Positions 45,042 through 54,128 of a stretch of 64,000 nt of DNA are shown here, in pieces. A program made the translations under genes and the position numbers. Origin of the DNA: Komagataeibacter intermedius TF2 (GTDB lineage Bacteria > Pseudomonadota > Alphaproteobacteria > Acetobacterales > Acetobacteraceae); NCBI RefSeq assembly GCF_000964425.1, contig NZ_BANF01000007.1, positions 36,540 to 100,539 of the forward strand, in the 5' to 3' direction. The notes beneath the pieces were generated by a model. The model did not search any database, had not been told where the DNA came from, and was given only the letters and a program-made list of their open reading frames with translations. Every line of letters starts with the position of its first letter. Position 1 is the stretch's first letter.

Positions 45042-45736
45042 CCCTAGCCCGCCCCTATCTTCGCCTGCCCTCCATCCAGCCGCGCCATGGCTCGCCACCA
45101 CAGATGGACCTGACCCCGCCCGACCGCGAGGGCGAGGCGATCAAGATCGTCAGCTGGAACCTGCTGCGCCGCATCGGGGCGACGGTGCGCGACGTGATCG
45201 ACCTGATCCGCACCGAACGGCCGGACCTTATGCTGATGCAGGAGGCAACGGTGGAAATCGACACCCTGCCCACCCTGATCGGCGGGCATTACGCGCGTTC
45301 CCCCCTGCCCGGCCGCATACACGGGCTGGCGTGCTGGAGCCCGTGGCCCTATCGCCGCGAACCGCTGACCTGCACCCTGCCCGCCGGCACGCTGATCCGC
45401 CGCGTGGCGCAGATCGTGGATTGCGGGACGGTCACGGTGGCCAATGTGCACCTGTCGCATGGGCAGCTGCTCAACCGCCGGCAGTTGCGCCGGGTGGTGC
45501 AGATCCTGCCGCATCAGGCTGCCATTCTGGGGGATTTCAATCAGGTCGGTCCCGCCCTGATCCGGCATTTCCATGACGTGGGGCCACGCGCCCCCACGCA
45601 CCGCATGGCCGACATGCTGCCCATCCGGCTGGACCGCTGCCTTGTGCGCGGCCTGACCTGCGTCGAACGCCATGTGATCGAGAATTATGCATCCGACCAC
45701 AGGCCCATCTCGGTCCTGCTGAAACCCACGCGCTAG
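45038..45736 (+). CDS. Endonuclease/exonuclease/phosphatase-family protein
   Basis: 232 aa. EEP-fold catalytic residues: N in SWNLL, E in MQEATV, H in VHLSHGQ, D-x-N in GDFNQ, and SDH in YASDHRPISVLL. Relatives are nucleases or phosphodiesterases; the substrate is not known. Coupled to the AI-2E transporter (ATGA). Start at 45038 keeps the overlap; an internal ATG at 45104 is possible. Confidence 0.85.
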   Translation: MTLARPYLRLPSIQPRHGSPPQMDLTPPDREGEAIKIVSWNLLRRIGATVRDVIDLIRTERPDLMLMQEATVEIDTLPTLIGGHYARSPLPGRIHGLACWSPWPYRREPLTCTLPAGTLIRRVAQIVDCGTVTVANVHLSHGQLLNRRQLRRVVQILPHQAAILGDFNQVGPALIRHFHDVGPRAPTHRMADMLPIRLDRCLVRGLTCVERHVIENYASDHRPISVLLKPTR

Positions 45737-45769
45737 GCCCGTATTCCCGCAGGGCCGGACAGACAGACG

Positions 45770-45855
45770 GTTCTGGTGACGCTTTTTTCAGGAATCTCCG
45801 GGACACGCTGCCTTTTCAGAACATAAGGCGGCGCCGAGGATTTTCTGTTTTTATG
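45770..45855 (+). repeat. Intergenic two-hairpin repeat, copy 6
   Basis: TTCTGGTGACGCTTTTTTCA is the degenerate first hairpin; CGCTGCC/GGCGGCG (with a wobble pair) the second; GCCGAGGATTTTCTGTTTTTAT the tail. Convergent gap between the EEP gene and cls. Confidence 0.8.
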
Positions 45856-45864
45856 AGTGACTTC

Positions 45865-47283
45865 CTACAGATAGGGCAGGAACAGCCGTGCCGCCGCGTC
45901 ACGCATCTTGCGCGGAAAGGACCGGCGGTCGAGGTCATGGTGCGTCATGCGCACATGGCGGTGGGTGGCAATGAACCCATCAATCATGGTCGCCAGCGCG
46001 TCATCATAGGTTTCAAGGTTGATTTCAAAGTTCAGCCGCAGGCTGCGCACATCCAGGTTGGAACTGCCCACAAATGACCAGTGCCGGTCCACCACCATCA
46101 GCTTGGAATGGTTGAACGGCGGCCGCGCCAGCCAGATCCGGCACCCGGAATCCAGAAAACGCGGCAGGTTGGCCGCCCGCGCCCAGTCCAGCAGGGTATG
46201 GTTGCTGTGCCACGGCACGACGATATCCACCTCGATCCCCCGCATGGACGCAAGGGCCAGCGCGGTCAGGAACCGGTCATCGGGCAGGAAATACGGCGTC
46301 ATGATCCGGATGCTGCGCTGCGCCAGCGTAAAGGCCTGCAGCATGGTGTATTCAATCTTTTCCAGATCCATATCCGGCCCGGCGGTGACGATGCGGCTCA
46401 GGCTGGGGCCATGGCTGTCCTGCCGGGGAAAGTAGATGTCCGCCGTCAGTTCCTCGCCACAGGTAAAGGCCCAGTCACGCGCGAACGCTTCGCTCAGCTG
46501 GTGGACGACCGGGCCGTTCAGTTCGAAATGCGTATCCGATACCGGGTGCCGGGGGCGGGAGGCGGCGATGTTTTCCTCGCCAATGTTCAGGCCGCCCATG
46601 AACCCGGTCAGCCCGTCCACCACCAGTATTTTCTTGTGGTCGCGCATGTTGATGAACGGCATGCGCCACGGCAGCATGGAATGCATGAACCGCCCCACCG
46701 GCACACCCGCATGGTGCAGGATCCGCCCCACGCCACAGTTGAAATATCCCGACCCGACGCCATCAACCAGCACGCGCACCTGCGCGCCCCGCTTATGGGC
46801 CGCGATCAGCGCATCGCAGAACTGCCGCCCGATGCGGTCATCGCGAAAGATGTAGGAACACATCAGTACACTGTGCCGTGCGCCATTTATGGCCGCCAGC
46901 ATGCGGGGATAGACGCTGTCGCCATCATGCATGGGGGTTACCGCGTTCCCCCCCAGCAATGGCCGCCCGGTCAGTTTCCCGGCCATGGAGGCAAGCGGCG
47001 CGAACGTCCCGGTTTCCTCCCTGCGCCATTGCGATGACGTGGTACGGCTACGCCACGGGTGCTGTCCCGCCATGCGCCGCGCCCGCCGGTGCACGCGGTT
47101 GATACCGAACATGGAATACAGGATGCCGCCCGTCAGCGGCATAAGCACGGTCACCCCGATCCAGCCGATGGACGCCCCGACATCCCGCTTGGTCAGCAGC
47201 ACATGCACCACCACCACCACGATAATGGACACGCGCACCAGCAGCAGGCAAATATCCCATATGGTCAGGAAATGAAAAATCAT
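45865..47283 (-). CDS. cls: Cardiolipin synthase
   Basis: 472 aa from ATG 47283. Two N-terminal membrane segments (about 5-25, 35-58), then two phospholipase-D HKD motifs: HKKILVVD in DHKKILVVDGLTGFMGG, and HSKLMVVD in NHSKLMVVDRHWSFVGS. Joins two phosphatidylglycerol molecules into cardiolipin at the inner membrane. A strong RBS is not obvious (GGGATACGCGAC). pgsA and pgpA, the suppliers of its substrate, are also in this window. Confidence 0.95.
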   Translation of the reverse strand: MIFHFLTIWDICLLLVRVSIIVVVVVHVLLTKRDVGASIGWIGVTVLMPLTGGILYSMFGINRVHRRARRMAGQHPWRSRTTSSQWRREETGTFAPLASMAGKLTGRPLLGGNAVTPMHDGDSVYPRMLAAINGARHSVLMCSYIFRDDRIGRQFCDALIAAHKRGAQVRVLVDGVGSGYFNCGVGRILHHAGVPVGRFMHSMLPWRMPFINMRDHKKILVVDGLTGFMGGLNIGEENIAASRPRHPVSDTHFELNGPVVHQLSEAFARDWAFTCGEELTADIYFPRQDSHGPSLSRIVTAGPDMDLEKIEYTMLQAFTLAQRSIRIMTPYFLPDDRFLTALALASMRGIEVDIVVPWHSNHTLLDWARAANLPRFLDSGCRIWLARPPFNHSKLMVVDRHWSFVGSSNLDVRSLRLNFEINLETYDDALATMIDGFIATHRHVRMTHHDLDRRSFPRKMRDAAARLFLPYL

Positions 47284-47402
47284 GTCGCGTATCCCGTTCC
47301 GGCGCATGGTACCGGTCCATGCCCGGACAGCCCGGTCAGGCCGCCTGCTATATCCTACCCACCGCGTTTTACATACCCATGCCGCCACAGGAAAAACAAA
47401 GC

Positions 47403-47801
47403 ATGACACAGCAGGACGCCCGCCCAGCACAAACGGGCCGGCAGCGGCGCGGCAGGCGCGCCTTCAGCGATGGCATGGCGGCGGAACGGCTGGCGATTGC
47501 AGACCTGCAGGCCCGTGGCTGGCGGGTCCTGCTGCACCGTGCGCGCACCCGGTGGGGCGAGGTGGATATCGTGGCGCTGCGCGCGGGATGCCTGATGTTT
47601 GCAGAAATCAAGGCCCGCCCCTCCCTGCTGGCGGCAGGGGAAGCCATTCGCCCGTCGCAGGTGGCGCGGATCATGAACGCGGCGCAGTTTTTATGCGCGG
47701 CCAACCCGGACTGGGCCTATGACAGCATCCGCTTCGATGTCGGCGCGGTGCTGCCGGGCAATGTCGTGGAATGGATACCCGACGCCTTCAGGCAGTACTG
47801 A
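47403..47801 (+). CDS. UPF0102 (YraN) family putative nuclease
   Basis: 132 aa. Restriction-endonuclease-like motif G-E-V-D (GEVDIVA) followed by E-x-K (FAEIKARPS), the usual YraN catalytic-type residues. Possibly acts on Holliday-junction or other structured DNA; not proven. Start at 47403 follows AGGAAAAACAAAGC. Convergent with the His-rich small gene, 15 bases apart. Confidence 0.88.
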   Translation: MTQQDARPAQTGRQRRGRRAFSDGMAAERLAIADLQARGWRVLLHRARTRWGEVDIVALRAGCLMFAEIKARPSLLAAGEAIRPSQVARIMNAAQFLCAANPDWAYDSIRFDVGAVLPGNVVEWIPDAFRQY

Positions 47802-47816
47802 AGGCGCGGCGGAGTA

Positions 47817-48152
47817 TCAGGTACGGTGCCGGGCAGCCGTGGGGTGGATGTGGTGGGTAACCGTGCCATGCGGATGATAGACGATGGTGTGGACCATCGT
47901 GTGGCGCGTATGGGCAGCGGAACTGTGGTTTGCCGCCATCACCACCGGGGCGGCATGACCACCCGCGCGACGGTGATAGGCCGCGTGCCGGACGGGCGGC
48001 GGCGGTGGCGCGATCAGCGCGCCAAGTGTCAGGCGGTCCGCTTCACTGTCCGTCACGGCGTGGGTGCGGGCATTGGCGGGCGTCACGATGCTGCCAACAA
48101 GACCTGCGCCAAGCAGTAGCATTGTAGCAAAACGCAAGTCACTGTAGCGCAT
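47817..48152 (-). CDS. Small secreted His-rich protein
   Basis: 111 aa from ATG 48152. Signal peptide MRYSDLRFATMLLLGAGLVGSIVTPANA, then a Pro-rich and strongly His-rich body (VRHAAYHRRAGGHAAP, HSSAAHTRHTMVHTIVYHPHGTVTHHIH). A metal-binding role in the periplasm is possible but unproven. No family recognised. Confidence 0.75.
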   Translation of the reverse strand: MRYSDLRFATMLLLGAGLVGSIVTPANARTHAVTDSEADRLTLGALIAPPPPPVRHAAYHRRAGGHAAPVVMAANHSSAAHTRHTMVHTIVYHPHGTVTHHIHPTAARHRT

Positions 48153-48235
48153 CAGGCCCCCTTGTTTTTCAAACCTGGACGAAGCTAGGCGAAAGCACGG
48201 GCATGACGCAAGTGATGTTCGGTATAAAATCGGTA

Positions 48236-48272
48236 TAAAAAAGAACGGGCGGAACATTCCTGTCCCGCCCGT
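48236..48272 (-). terminator. Rho-independent terminator of the pur-bolA-grxD operon
   Basis: On the minus strand an 8-bp stem ACGGGCGG/CCGCCCGT (48272-48265 with 48252-48245) and 12-base loop are followed by TTCTTTTTTATAC. It lies 33 bases after the grxD stop. Confidence 0.85.
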
Positions 48273-48304
48273 CCCGGTCGGCGCCCCATGGGCGCATGGC
48301 GCAA

Positions 48305-48640
48305 TCAGGCCGCGGCGGTGACGACGCCCTTTTCCACCAGCAGCTTCTGCAGTTCACCGGTCTGGTACATTTCCGTCACGATGTCACAGCCACCGATGAA
48401 TTCGCCCTTGATGTACAGCTGCGGCACCGTGGGCCAGTTGGAGAAGTCCTTGATCCCCTGACGCAGTTCGGGATCAGCCAGCACGTTCTCGGTCTTGAAC
48501 GGCACGCCAAGGTGCTTGAGCACCTGCACCACGCGCGCGGAGAAGCCGCACTGCGGGAAGTTGGCGTCCCCCTTCATGTACAGCATGACGGGGTTGGCGT
48601 CGATCTGCGCCTGGATGCGCTGTGCGATTGTTTCAGCCAT
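48305..48640 (-). CDS. grxD: Monothiol glutaredoxin (Grx4/GrxD type)
   Basis: 111 aa. Active-site CGFS at residues 31-34 and the glutathione-binding WPTVPQLYIKGEFIGG. CGFS glutaredoxins carry [2Fe-2S] clusters and pair with BolA proteins for iron-sulfur delivery and iron sensing. Directly follows bolA (41 bases) at the end of the purine operon and before the terminator. Confidence 0.96.
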   Translation of the reverse strand: MAETIAQRIQAQIDANPVMLYMKGDANFPQCGFSARVVQVLKHLGVPFKTENVLADPELRQGIKDFSNWPTVPQLYIKGEFIGGCDIVTEMYQTGELQKLLVEKGVVTAAA

Positions 48641-48681
48641 GTTTTCGTTTCCTGCTTTGGGGGTAAGAATACCGCGTAAGG

Positions 48682-48915
48682 TCAGTCGGGTGTCTGTGTC
48701 TGCAGCGCCAGTGCGTGCAGCTTGCCGCCCATATGCCCCTGCAGCGCGTTATAGACCAGCTGGTGCTGCCGCACGCGCGGAAGGCCACGGAAGGCCTCGC
48801 TCACGACGCGGCAGGCATAGTGGTCGCCATCGCCTGCCAGATCATCAATCGTAATCTTCGCGTCAGGCAGGGCTTCGCGGATATAGGTTTCGATTTCCTG
48901 TGCCGTCATTGCCAT
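48682..48915 (-). CDS. BolA-family protein
   Basis: 77 aa. BolA fold with the conserved H in DGDHYACRVVSEAFRG and the C-terminal LVYNALQGHMGGKLHALAL loop. It forms a [2Fe-2S]-bridged complex with CGFS glutaredoxins, and its neighbour here is grxD. It could be IbaG/BolA1-like; symbol not certain. Gap to purL 19 bases. Confidence 0.93.
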   Translation of the reverse strand: MAMTAQEIETYIREALPDAKITIDDLAGDGDHYACRVVSEAFRGLPRVRQHQLVYNALQGHMGGKLHALALQTQTPD

Positions 48916-48934
48916 CTGGCTTAAAACTCCTGCC

Positions 48935-51145
48935 CTATCGGTCCATCAGTCGCGGAAAGAATTCGGAATGCACCGCGAGCAGACGTGCCTTGGATATTGT
49001 GGAACCACTGGGCAATGTCAAACCCTGCCCGCCAGAACGGCCAAGTTTGCGACATGGCACCCCCGCCTGCACGGCAAGGGTCGCCAGCGCCTGCCCGTCA
49101 CGCACGGCCACGACGTAACGCGACTGGTCCTCGCCAAACCAGAAGGCTTCGGGCCGCATGCCCGACTGCGGCGCGCCCAGAACGCAGCCCGCCTGCCCCG
49201 CCATGACCATTTCGGCCACCGCCACCAGCACGCCGCCATCGGCCACGTCATGACAGGCGATGATGGTGCCGTTCTGGATCAGCCCGCGCACGAAATCGCC
49301 ATTGCGCCGTTCGGCCGCCAGATCAAGCTCGGGCGGTTCCCCATCCTGCGCGCCAAGGATTTCACGCAGCCAGATCGACTGGCCAAGCTGGCCCTTCGTC
49401 TCGCCCAGCAGCATGATGTCGCAGCCATCGGGCATTTCCAGCCCGACCGCCGTGCGCACGTCCTCCAGCACGCCAAGACCACCAATGGCGGGCGTGGGCA
49501 GGATGGATTGTGACGTGCCATCGGGCGCGCGGGTTTCGTTGTACAGCGAGACATTGCCACTGACGACCGGGAAGTCCAGCGCGCGGCAGGCTTCCCCCAT
49601 GCCTGCGATGGCATCGACGAACTGGCCCATCACCTCCGGCTTTTCAGGCGAGCCGAAGTTCAGGTTGTCGGTCACCGCCAGCGGGCGCGCGCCGGTCGCG
49701 GTAATGTTGCGCCAGGCTTCGGCCACGGCCTGCGCGCCACCCAGCTTCGCATTCGCGCGGCAGTAGCGCGGCGTGCAGTCGGTGGTCAGGGCAAGGCCGA
49801 TCTCCGTATCCTCGACCTTGACGATCGCGGCATCGGCGGCGCCCGGCCTGCGGACCGTCTGGCCGCCCACCGTGCTGTCGTACTGGTTGTACACCCATGC
49901 GCGCGATGCAAGGTCGGGACAGCCGATCAGCCGGATCAGCGCCTGTTCCACGCCAACGGGGTCGATGATCGGCTCCATCGGCTGCGGCTTCAGCGCGGGC
50001 GCGGTCGGGCGGTGATAGACCGGGGCCTGATCCGCCAGCGGGGCCAGCGGAATGTCGGCCTCGACCTCGCCCCTGTGACGGATCACGATGTTGCCGGTAT
50101 CGGTCAGATGGCCGATGACGGCAAAATCCAGTTCCCACTTGTCAAAAATGGCGCGGGCCTGTTCCGTGCGGTCGGGGCGCAGCACGATCAGCATGCGTTC
50201 CTGACTTTCGGACAGCATCATTTCATACGCCGTCATGCCGCGTTCGCGCTGCGGCACGTGGTCAAGGTCAAGGTCGATGCCAACGCCGCCCTTGCCCGCC
50301 ATTTCAACGGATGATGACGTAAGCCCTGCGGCCCCCATGTCCTGAATGGCCACGATGGCATCCGTCGCCATCAGTTCCAGACAGGCCTCGATCAGCAGCT
50401 TTTCGACAAACGGGTCGCCCACCTGCACGGTCGGACGCTTGGCCAGCGCGTCCTCGTCAAACTCGGACGATGACATGGTGGCCCCATGGATGCCGTCGCG
50501 CCCGGTCCTGGACCCGACATAGATCACCGGGTTGCCCACACCAGCGGCCGCCGACAGGAAGATGCGGTCCTGCCGCGCCACGCCAACCGTCATGGCGTTG
50601 ACCAGCGGGTTGCCATCATATGCGGGGTGGAAGTTGATCTCGCCACCCACCGTGGGCACGCCCACGCAGTTGCCGTATCCGCCCACGCCACGCACCACGC
50701 CATCCACGATGCGGCGGGTCTGCGGGTTGTTCGGGTCGCCAAAACGCAGGGCGTTGAGGTTCGCTACGGGACGCGCACCCATGGTGAACACATCGCGCAG
50801 GATGCCGCCCACGCCAGTGGCCGCCCCCTGATAGGGTTCGATGAAGGAGGGGTGGTTATGACTTTCCATCTTGAAGATGGCGGCCAGCCCCTGCCCGATA
50901 TCGACCACGCCCGCGTTCTCGCCGGGTCCGTGAATGACCCACGGAGCCTTTGTCGGCAGGGTTTTCAGGAACGCGCGCGACGATTTGTACGAGCAGTGTT
51001 CCGACCACATGACCGAAAAGATGCCCAGTTCCGTAAACGTGGGCGTGCGTCCCATGATCGACAGGACATTGCCGTATTCTTCCGCCGTCAGGCCGAATTC
51101 GCGCGCCAGTGCCTCATCAACGGGGCGGGATACCTTAGCACTCAT
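48935..51145 (-). CDS. purL: Phosphoribosylformylglycinamidine synthase subunit PurL
   Basis: 736 aa, the small-form PurL that works with PurS and PurQ in step 4 of purine synthesis (FGAR to FGAM). ATP-binding and metal motifs typical of the AIRS/PurL fold include [36 protein letters not shown], and [19 protein letters not shown]. Overlaps purQ by 4 bases. Confidence 0.98.
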   Translation of the reverse strand: MSAKVSRPVDEALAREFGLTAEEYGNVLSIMGRTPTFTELGIFSVMWSEHCSYKSSRAFLKTLPTKAPWVIHGPGENAGVVDIGQGLAAIFKMESHNHPSFIEPYQGAATGVGGILRDVFTMGARPVANLNALRFGDPNNPQTRRIVDGVVRGVGGYGNCVGVPTVGGEINFHPAYDGNPLVNAMTVGVARQDRIFLSAAAGVGNPVIYVGSRTGRDGIHGATMSSSEFDEDALAKRPTVQVGDPFVEKLLIEACLELMATDAIVAIQDMGAAGLTSSSVEMAGKGGVGIDLDLDHVPQRERGMTAYEMMLSESQERMLIVLRPDRTEQARAIFDKWELDFAVIGHLTDTGNIVIRHRGEVEADIPLAPLADQAPVYHRPTAPALKPQPMEPIIDPVGVEQALIRLIGCPDLASRAWVYNQYDSTVGGQTVRRPGAADAAIVKVEDTEIGLALTTDCTPRYCRANAKLGGAQAVAEAWRNITATGARPLAVTDNLNFGSPEKPEVMGQFVDAIAGMGEACRALDFPVVSGNVSLYNETRAPDGTSQSILPTPAIGGLGVLEDVRTAVGLEMPDGCDIMLLGETKGQLGQSIWLREILGAQDGEPPELDLAAERRNGDFVRGLIQNGTIIACHDVADGGVLVAVAEMVMAGQAGCVLGAPQSGMRPEAFWFGEDQSRYVVAVRDGQALATLAVQAGVPCRKLGRSGGQGLTLPSGSTISKARLLAVHSEFFPRLMDR

Positions 51146-51846
51146 CCGACCAGAGCCTCCACAAGTCCCGTAAACAGGGGTTTACCATCCTCGCCGCCCA
51201 TCAACGGATCAACCAGATCCTCCGGATGGGGCATCATGCCGCATACGCGCAGGTTTTCGCTGAACACACCGGCAATCGCGTGCATCGACCCGTTGGGGTT
51301 GAGTTGCGGGTCGCCTTCGTCCATACGGCCATCTTCGGCCACGTAACGGAAGGCCACGCGGTCCGTATCCTCCAGCATGCGGATGGTGTCGGCGCTGGCG
51401 ATGTAATTGCCATCCCCATGCGCCATGGGGGTGCGGAACACGTCACCCTTCGCCCAGTGGCGGGTGAAGGGCGTGTCATTGCGTTCAACACGCAGGAAAC
51501 AGTCCTGCGACAGGAAGCGCAGCGCTGCATTGCGCAGCAGCGCGCCGGGCAGGAGCTGTGCTTCGGTCAGGATCTGGAACCCGTTGCACACGCCAAGGAC
51601 ATGGCCGCCTTTCGCCGCGAAATCACGGATGGCCGCCATGATCGGCGCGTGCGCGGCCATCGCGCCACAGCGCAGGTAATCGCCATAGCTGAAGCCACCG
51701 GGCAGCACCACAAGGTCGGTGCCCGCAGGCAGCGCGTCCTCACGGTGCCACACCATGGCCGGTGCGTGTCCCGTCACGCCGCGCAGGGCAATGGCCATGT
51801 CACGTTCGCGGTTGGTGCCGGGAAAGACTACGATCGCCGCCTTCAT
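51142..51846 (-). CDS. purQ: Phosphoribosylformylglycinamidine synthase subunit PurQ (glutaminase)
   Basis: 234 aa class I glutamine amidotransferase; nucleophile C87 in [13 protein letters not shown] and C-terminal His-Glu in GMMPHPEDL. Delivers ammonia to PurL. Overlaps purL and the Rap1a-like gene by 4 bases each. Confidence 0.97.
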   Translation of the reverse strand: MKAAIVVFPGTNRERDMAIALRGVTGHAPAMVWHREDALPAGTDLVVLPGGFSYGDYLRCGAMAAHAPIMAAIRDFAAKGGHVLGVCNGFQILTEAQLLPGALLRNAALRFLSQDCFLRVERNDTPFTRHWAKGDVFRTPMAHGDGNYIASADTIRMLEDTDRVAFRYVAEDGRMDEGDPQLNPNGSMHAIAGVFSENLRVCGMMPHPEDLVDPLMGGEDGKPLFTGLVEALVG

Positions 51847-52226
51847 TTGCTGCCGCCGCAGGGATAGGATTCATGCAGCGCGGTGAACACGACCTCCCCC
51901 GCCGGGCGGGACAGCCCGTCGCGGTGATCCTTCATCCAGCCAACGACCTTGCCACGTATGTCCGCCGTGGCGGCGGCCGGGGCGATGCAGAAGGCTGCGA
52001 CGTCCCTGGTGTCCTTTTCGGCATTGCGCTCGAACAGGTGGTCAAGCGCGCCCGCATCGGCCACGCCCGAGATGTAGGCGTCACAGATGCCGGTCCCCGT
52101 GGGCTTTGTGCACAGCGAACCAAGCTGCTCCCCCGTCAGGCGCGAGACACGCTGGGCGGACGCATGGGCGGACGGCAGGGCCACGGCCATGACGCAGCCA
52201 AGGGCGAGAAGGCGGGCGATCTTCAT
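51843..52226 (-). CDS. Rap1a/Tai-family periplasmic protein
   Basis: 127 aa. Signal peptide [24 protein letters not shown] (cleavage near residues 22-24). The mature part has four Cys in the spacing of the Rap1a/Tai domain: [33 protein letters not shown]. Rap1a proteins neutralise a type VI secretion toxin in Serratia, while most family members have no known role. It lies between purS and purQ with ATGA overlaps on both sides, so it is co-translated with purine enzymes; no secretion system or toxin is nearby. Confidence 0.8.
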   Translation of the reverse strand: MKIARLLALGCVMAVALPSAHASAQRVSRLTGEQLGSLCTKPTGTGICDAYISGVADAGALDHLFERNAEKDTRDVAAFCIAPAAATADIRGKVVGWMKDHRDGLSRPAGEVVFTALHESYPCGGSK

Positions 52227-52465
52227 CCGACAACCTCCGTCGTGAAGTCCTCGATCACAAGGTTGGCCAGCAGCGCGCGCGCCATGGCGTCGGCCTGCGC
52301 GCGGGCGCGTTCGCGGTCGGTTTCGTCAATGTCCAGTTCGATGACGCGTCCGATGCGGACTTCGCCCACATTGGAAAAATCCAGCACGTGCAGGGCGTGT
52401 TCCACCGCCTTGCCCTGCGGGTCGAGCACGCCTTCCTTCAGCATGACGGTCACACGCACCTTCAT
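52223..52465 (-). CDS. purS: Phosphoribosylformylglycinamidine synthase subunit PurS
   Basis: 80 aa. Small beta-alpha protein ([21 protein letters not shown], then [14 protein letters not shown]) that bridges PurL and PurQ for ammonia transfer. 4-base overlaps with purC and the Rap1a-like gene. Confidence 0.96.
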   Translation of the reverse strand: MKVRVTVMLKEGVLDPQGKAVEHALHVLDFSNVGEVRIGRVIELDIDETDRERARAQADAMARALLANLVIEDFTTEVVG

Positions 52466-53226
52466 TGCATTACCTCCGGTCCCTTCATGTCGGAATTCGT
52501 GGCCTCGGGCAGGATACCCAGGCGCATCGCGACTTCCTGATATGCTTCTTCAACCTTGCCCATGTCCTTGCGGAAACGGTCCTTGTCCAGCTTCTCGCTG
52601 GTCTTGGCGTCCCACAGGCGGCAGTTATCGGGCGAGATTTCATCCGCCAGCACGATGCGCATGCTGTCGCCTTCGAACAGGCGGCCGAATTCCAGCTTGA
52701 AATCCACCAGGATGATGCCGATGCCCATGAACAGGCCGCACAGGAAGTCGTTCACGCGCATGCTCAGCGCCACGATGTCTTCCATGTCATGCGGGCAGGC
52801 CCAGCCGAAGGCGGTGATGTGTTCCTCACTCACCATCGGGTCATTCAGGGCGTCGTTCTTGTAATAGAATTCGATGATCGGGCGCGGCAGGCGCGTGCCT
52901 TCCTGAATGCCCAGCCGCTTGGTCAGGGAACCGGCGGCGACATTGCGCACCACGACTTCCAGCGGAATGATCTCCACTTCGCGGATCAGCTGCTCGCGCA
53001 TGTTCAGGCGGCGGATGAAGTGGGTGGGTATCCCGATATCGTGCAGCCGCAGCATGAGGTGTTCGCTGATACGGTTGTTCAGCACCCCCTTGCCGGTAAT
53101 GATGCCCTTTTTCGCGCCGTTCCCGGCGCTGGCGTCATCCTTGAAATACTGCACGAGGGTGCCCGGCTCGGGCCCCTCGAAAAGGATCTTGGCTTTTCCT
53201 TCGTAAAGCTGACGGCGGCGGCCCAT
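52462..53226 (-). CDS. purC: Phosphoribosylaminoimidazole-succinocarboxamide synthase
   Basis: 254 aa (SAICAR synthase): [24 protein letters not shown], and [17 protein letters not shown] are family segments, with the Asp-rich ATP site LVDFKLEFG and SPDNCRLWD. It joins CAIR to aspartate. First gene of purC-purS-rap1a-purQ-purL-bolA-grxD. Confidence 0.97.
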   Translation of the reverse strand: MGRRRQLYEGKAKILFEGPEPGTLVQYFKDDASAGNGAKKGIITGKGVLNNRISEHLMLRLHDIGIPTHFIRRLNMREQLIREVEIIPLEVVVRNVAAGSLTKRLGIQEGTRLPRPIIEFYYKNDALNDPMVSEEHITAFGWACPHDMEDIVALSMRVNDFLCGLFMGIGIILVDFKLEFGRLFEGDSMRIVLADEISPDNCRLWDAKTSEKLDKDRFRKDMGKVEEAYQEVAMRLGILPEATNSDMKGPEVMQ

Positions 53227-53358
53227 ACTCGTCCTTCACATAACGCTGTGGGGACGGGCCGGGAGCGGCCCCTCCCCTGATCTGCAGGATCTGTTGTCTG
53301 GCATGATCCCAAATGGTCCGCATGCCATAGCAGCGATCCGGGCGGGAAGATACCATAT

Positions 53359-54102
53359 TTACCCCGCCCCCGTGCCCGGTGCGGACAGATTGATGGGCTG
53401 GTAGCCCACGCGGTCCGGGGCGCCGGCGGCGAAAAACCATGACCGCCGCCCGTCCCGCGCCACGCCGATGGCGGACGAACTGCATGTGCCAAAGCCCGAA
53501 CGCGGCGGGATGTTCAGTTCGCTGCCCGCGGGCAGCGACCGGTCGGCCAGCAGCGTGGTCCACCCCGTCCACTGCGGCGGGACCGGGCGGTCTGCCGCGC
53601 GGAAACGCGGCAGGTGACGGGCGATGCGCGGCATGGCCATGTCATCGGGGTCGGTGGTGGCAACCATGTGCACGCCGGGCGGCAGGGGTTCGACCTGCGG
53701 CTGCCCGTAACCGGGGCCGCGGATGAAGAAGGCGTCATCCCCATCCGCCACGATCATGTTGAACGACCGCCATGCCCCCGCGTCGATCGTGGCGATATGC
53801 GCCACGGCGTCGCGCGCGGTGGAAAAGCGCCCGGCCAGCAGCGGCAGCGCCCCGCGTGAGTTCTTGCCCGGCATGGGGCCAAGGCTGCCCACGCGGTTCA
53901 TGATGCCCGCGACGACGCCCGCGTCATTCAGCGTCAGCCACGACCCGCCCGCCACCTGGTCCTGACCGCCAACGACATCGGGCTGTTCCGCCCAGTGCCG
54001 TCCCGGCGGCAGCCATGGCCGGTCAAGGCGTTCATCACGGTTGGCCGCCAGCAGCAGCGGCCAGTCCCGGGTCGGGTCGTGGGAAATGACGACAGTGCAC
54101 AC
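53359..54102 (-). CDS. NRDE/TANGO2-family protein
   Basis: 247 aa. Begins MCTVVISHDP and contains the family motif AANRDERLDRP, followed by GGxDxxAGGSWL (here VGGQDQVAGGSWL) and NRVG. The N-terminal Cys suggests an Ntn-like hydrolase fold. Human TANGO2 is implicated in lipid/haem handling; the bacterial role is unknown. It follows purB by 26 bases. Confidence 0.88.
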   Translation of the reverse strand: MCTVVISHDPTRDWPLLLAANRDERLDRPWLPPGRHWAEQPDVVGGQDQVAGGSWLTLNDAGVVAGIMNRVGSLGPMPGKNSRGALPLLAGRFSTARDAVAHIATIDAGAWRSFNMIVADGDDAFFIRGPGYGQPQVEPLPPGVHMVATTDPDDMAMPRIARHLPRFRAADRPVPPQWTGWTTLLADRSLPAGSELNIPPRSGFGTCSSSAIGVARDGRRSWFFAAGAPDRVGYQPINLSAPGTGAG

Positions 54103-54128
54103 GCCTCGATATCCTGCTGTTGTTTCCG

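Noticed and set aside
51843..52226. Rap1a-like protein as a type VI secretion immunity protein
   Set aside because: No effector, VgrG, Hcp or toxin gene is near, and it is coupled to purine genes.
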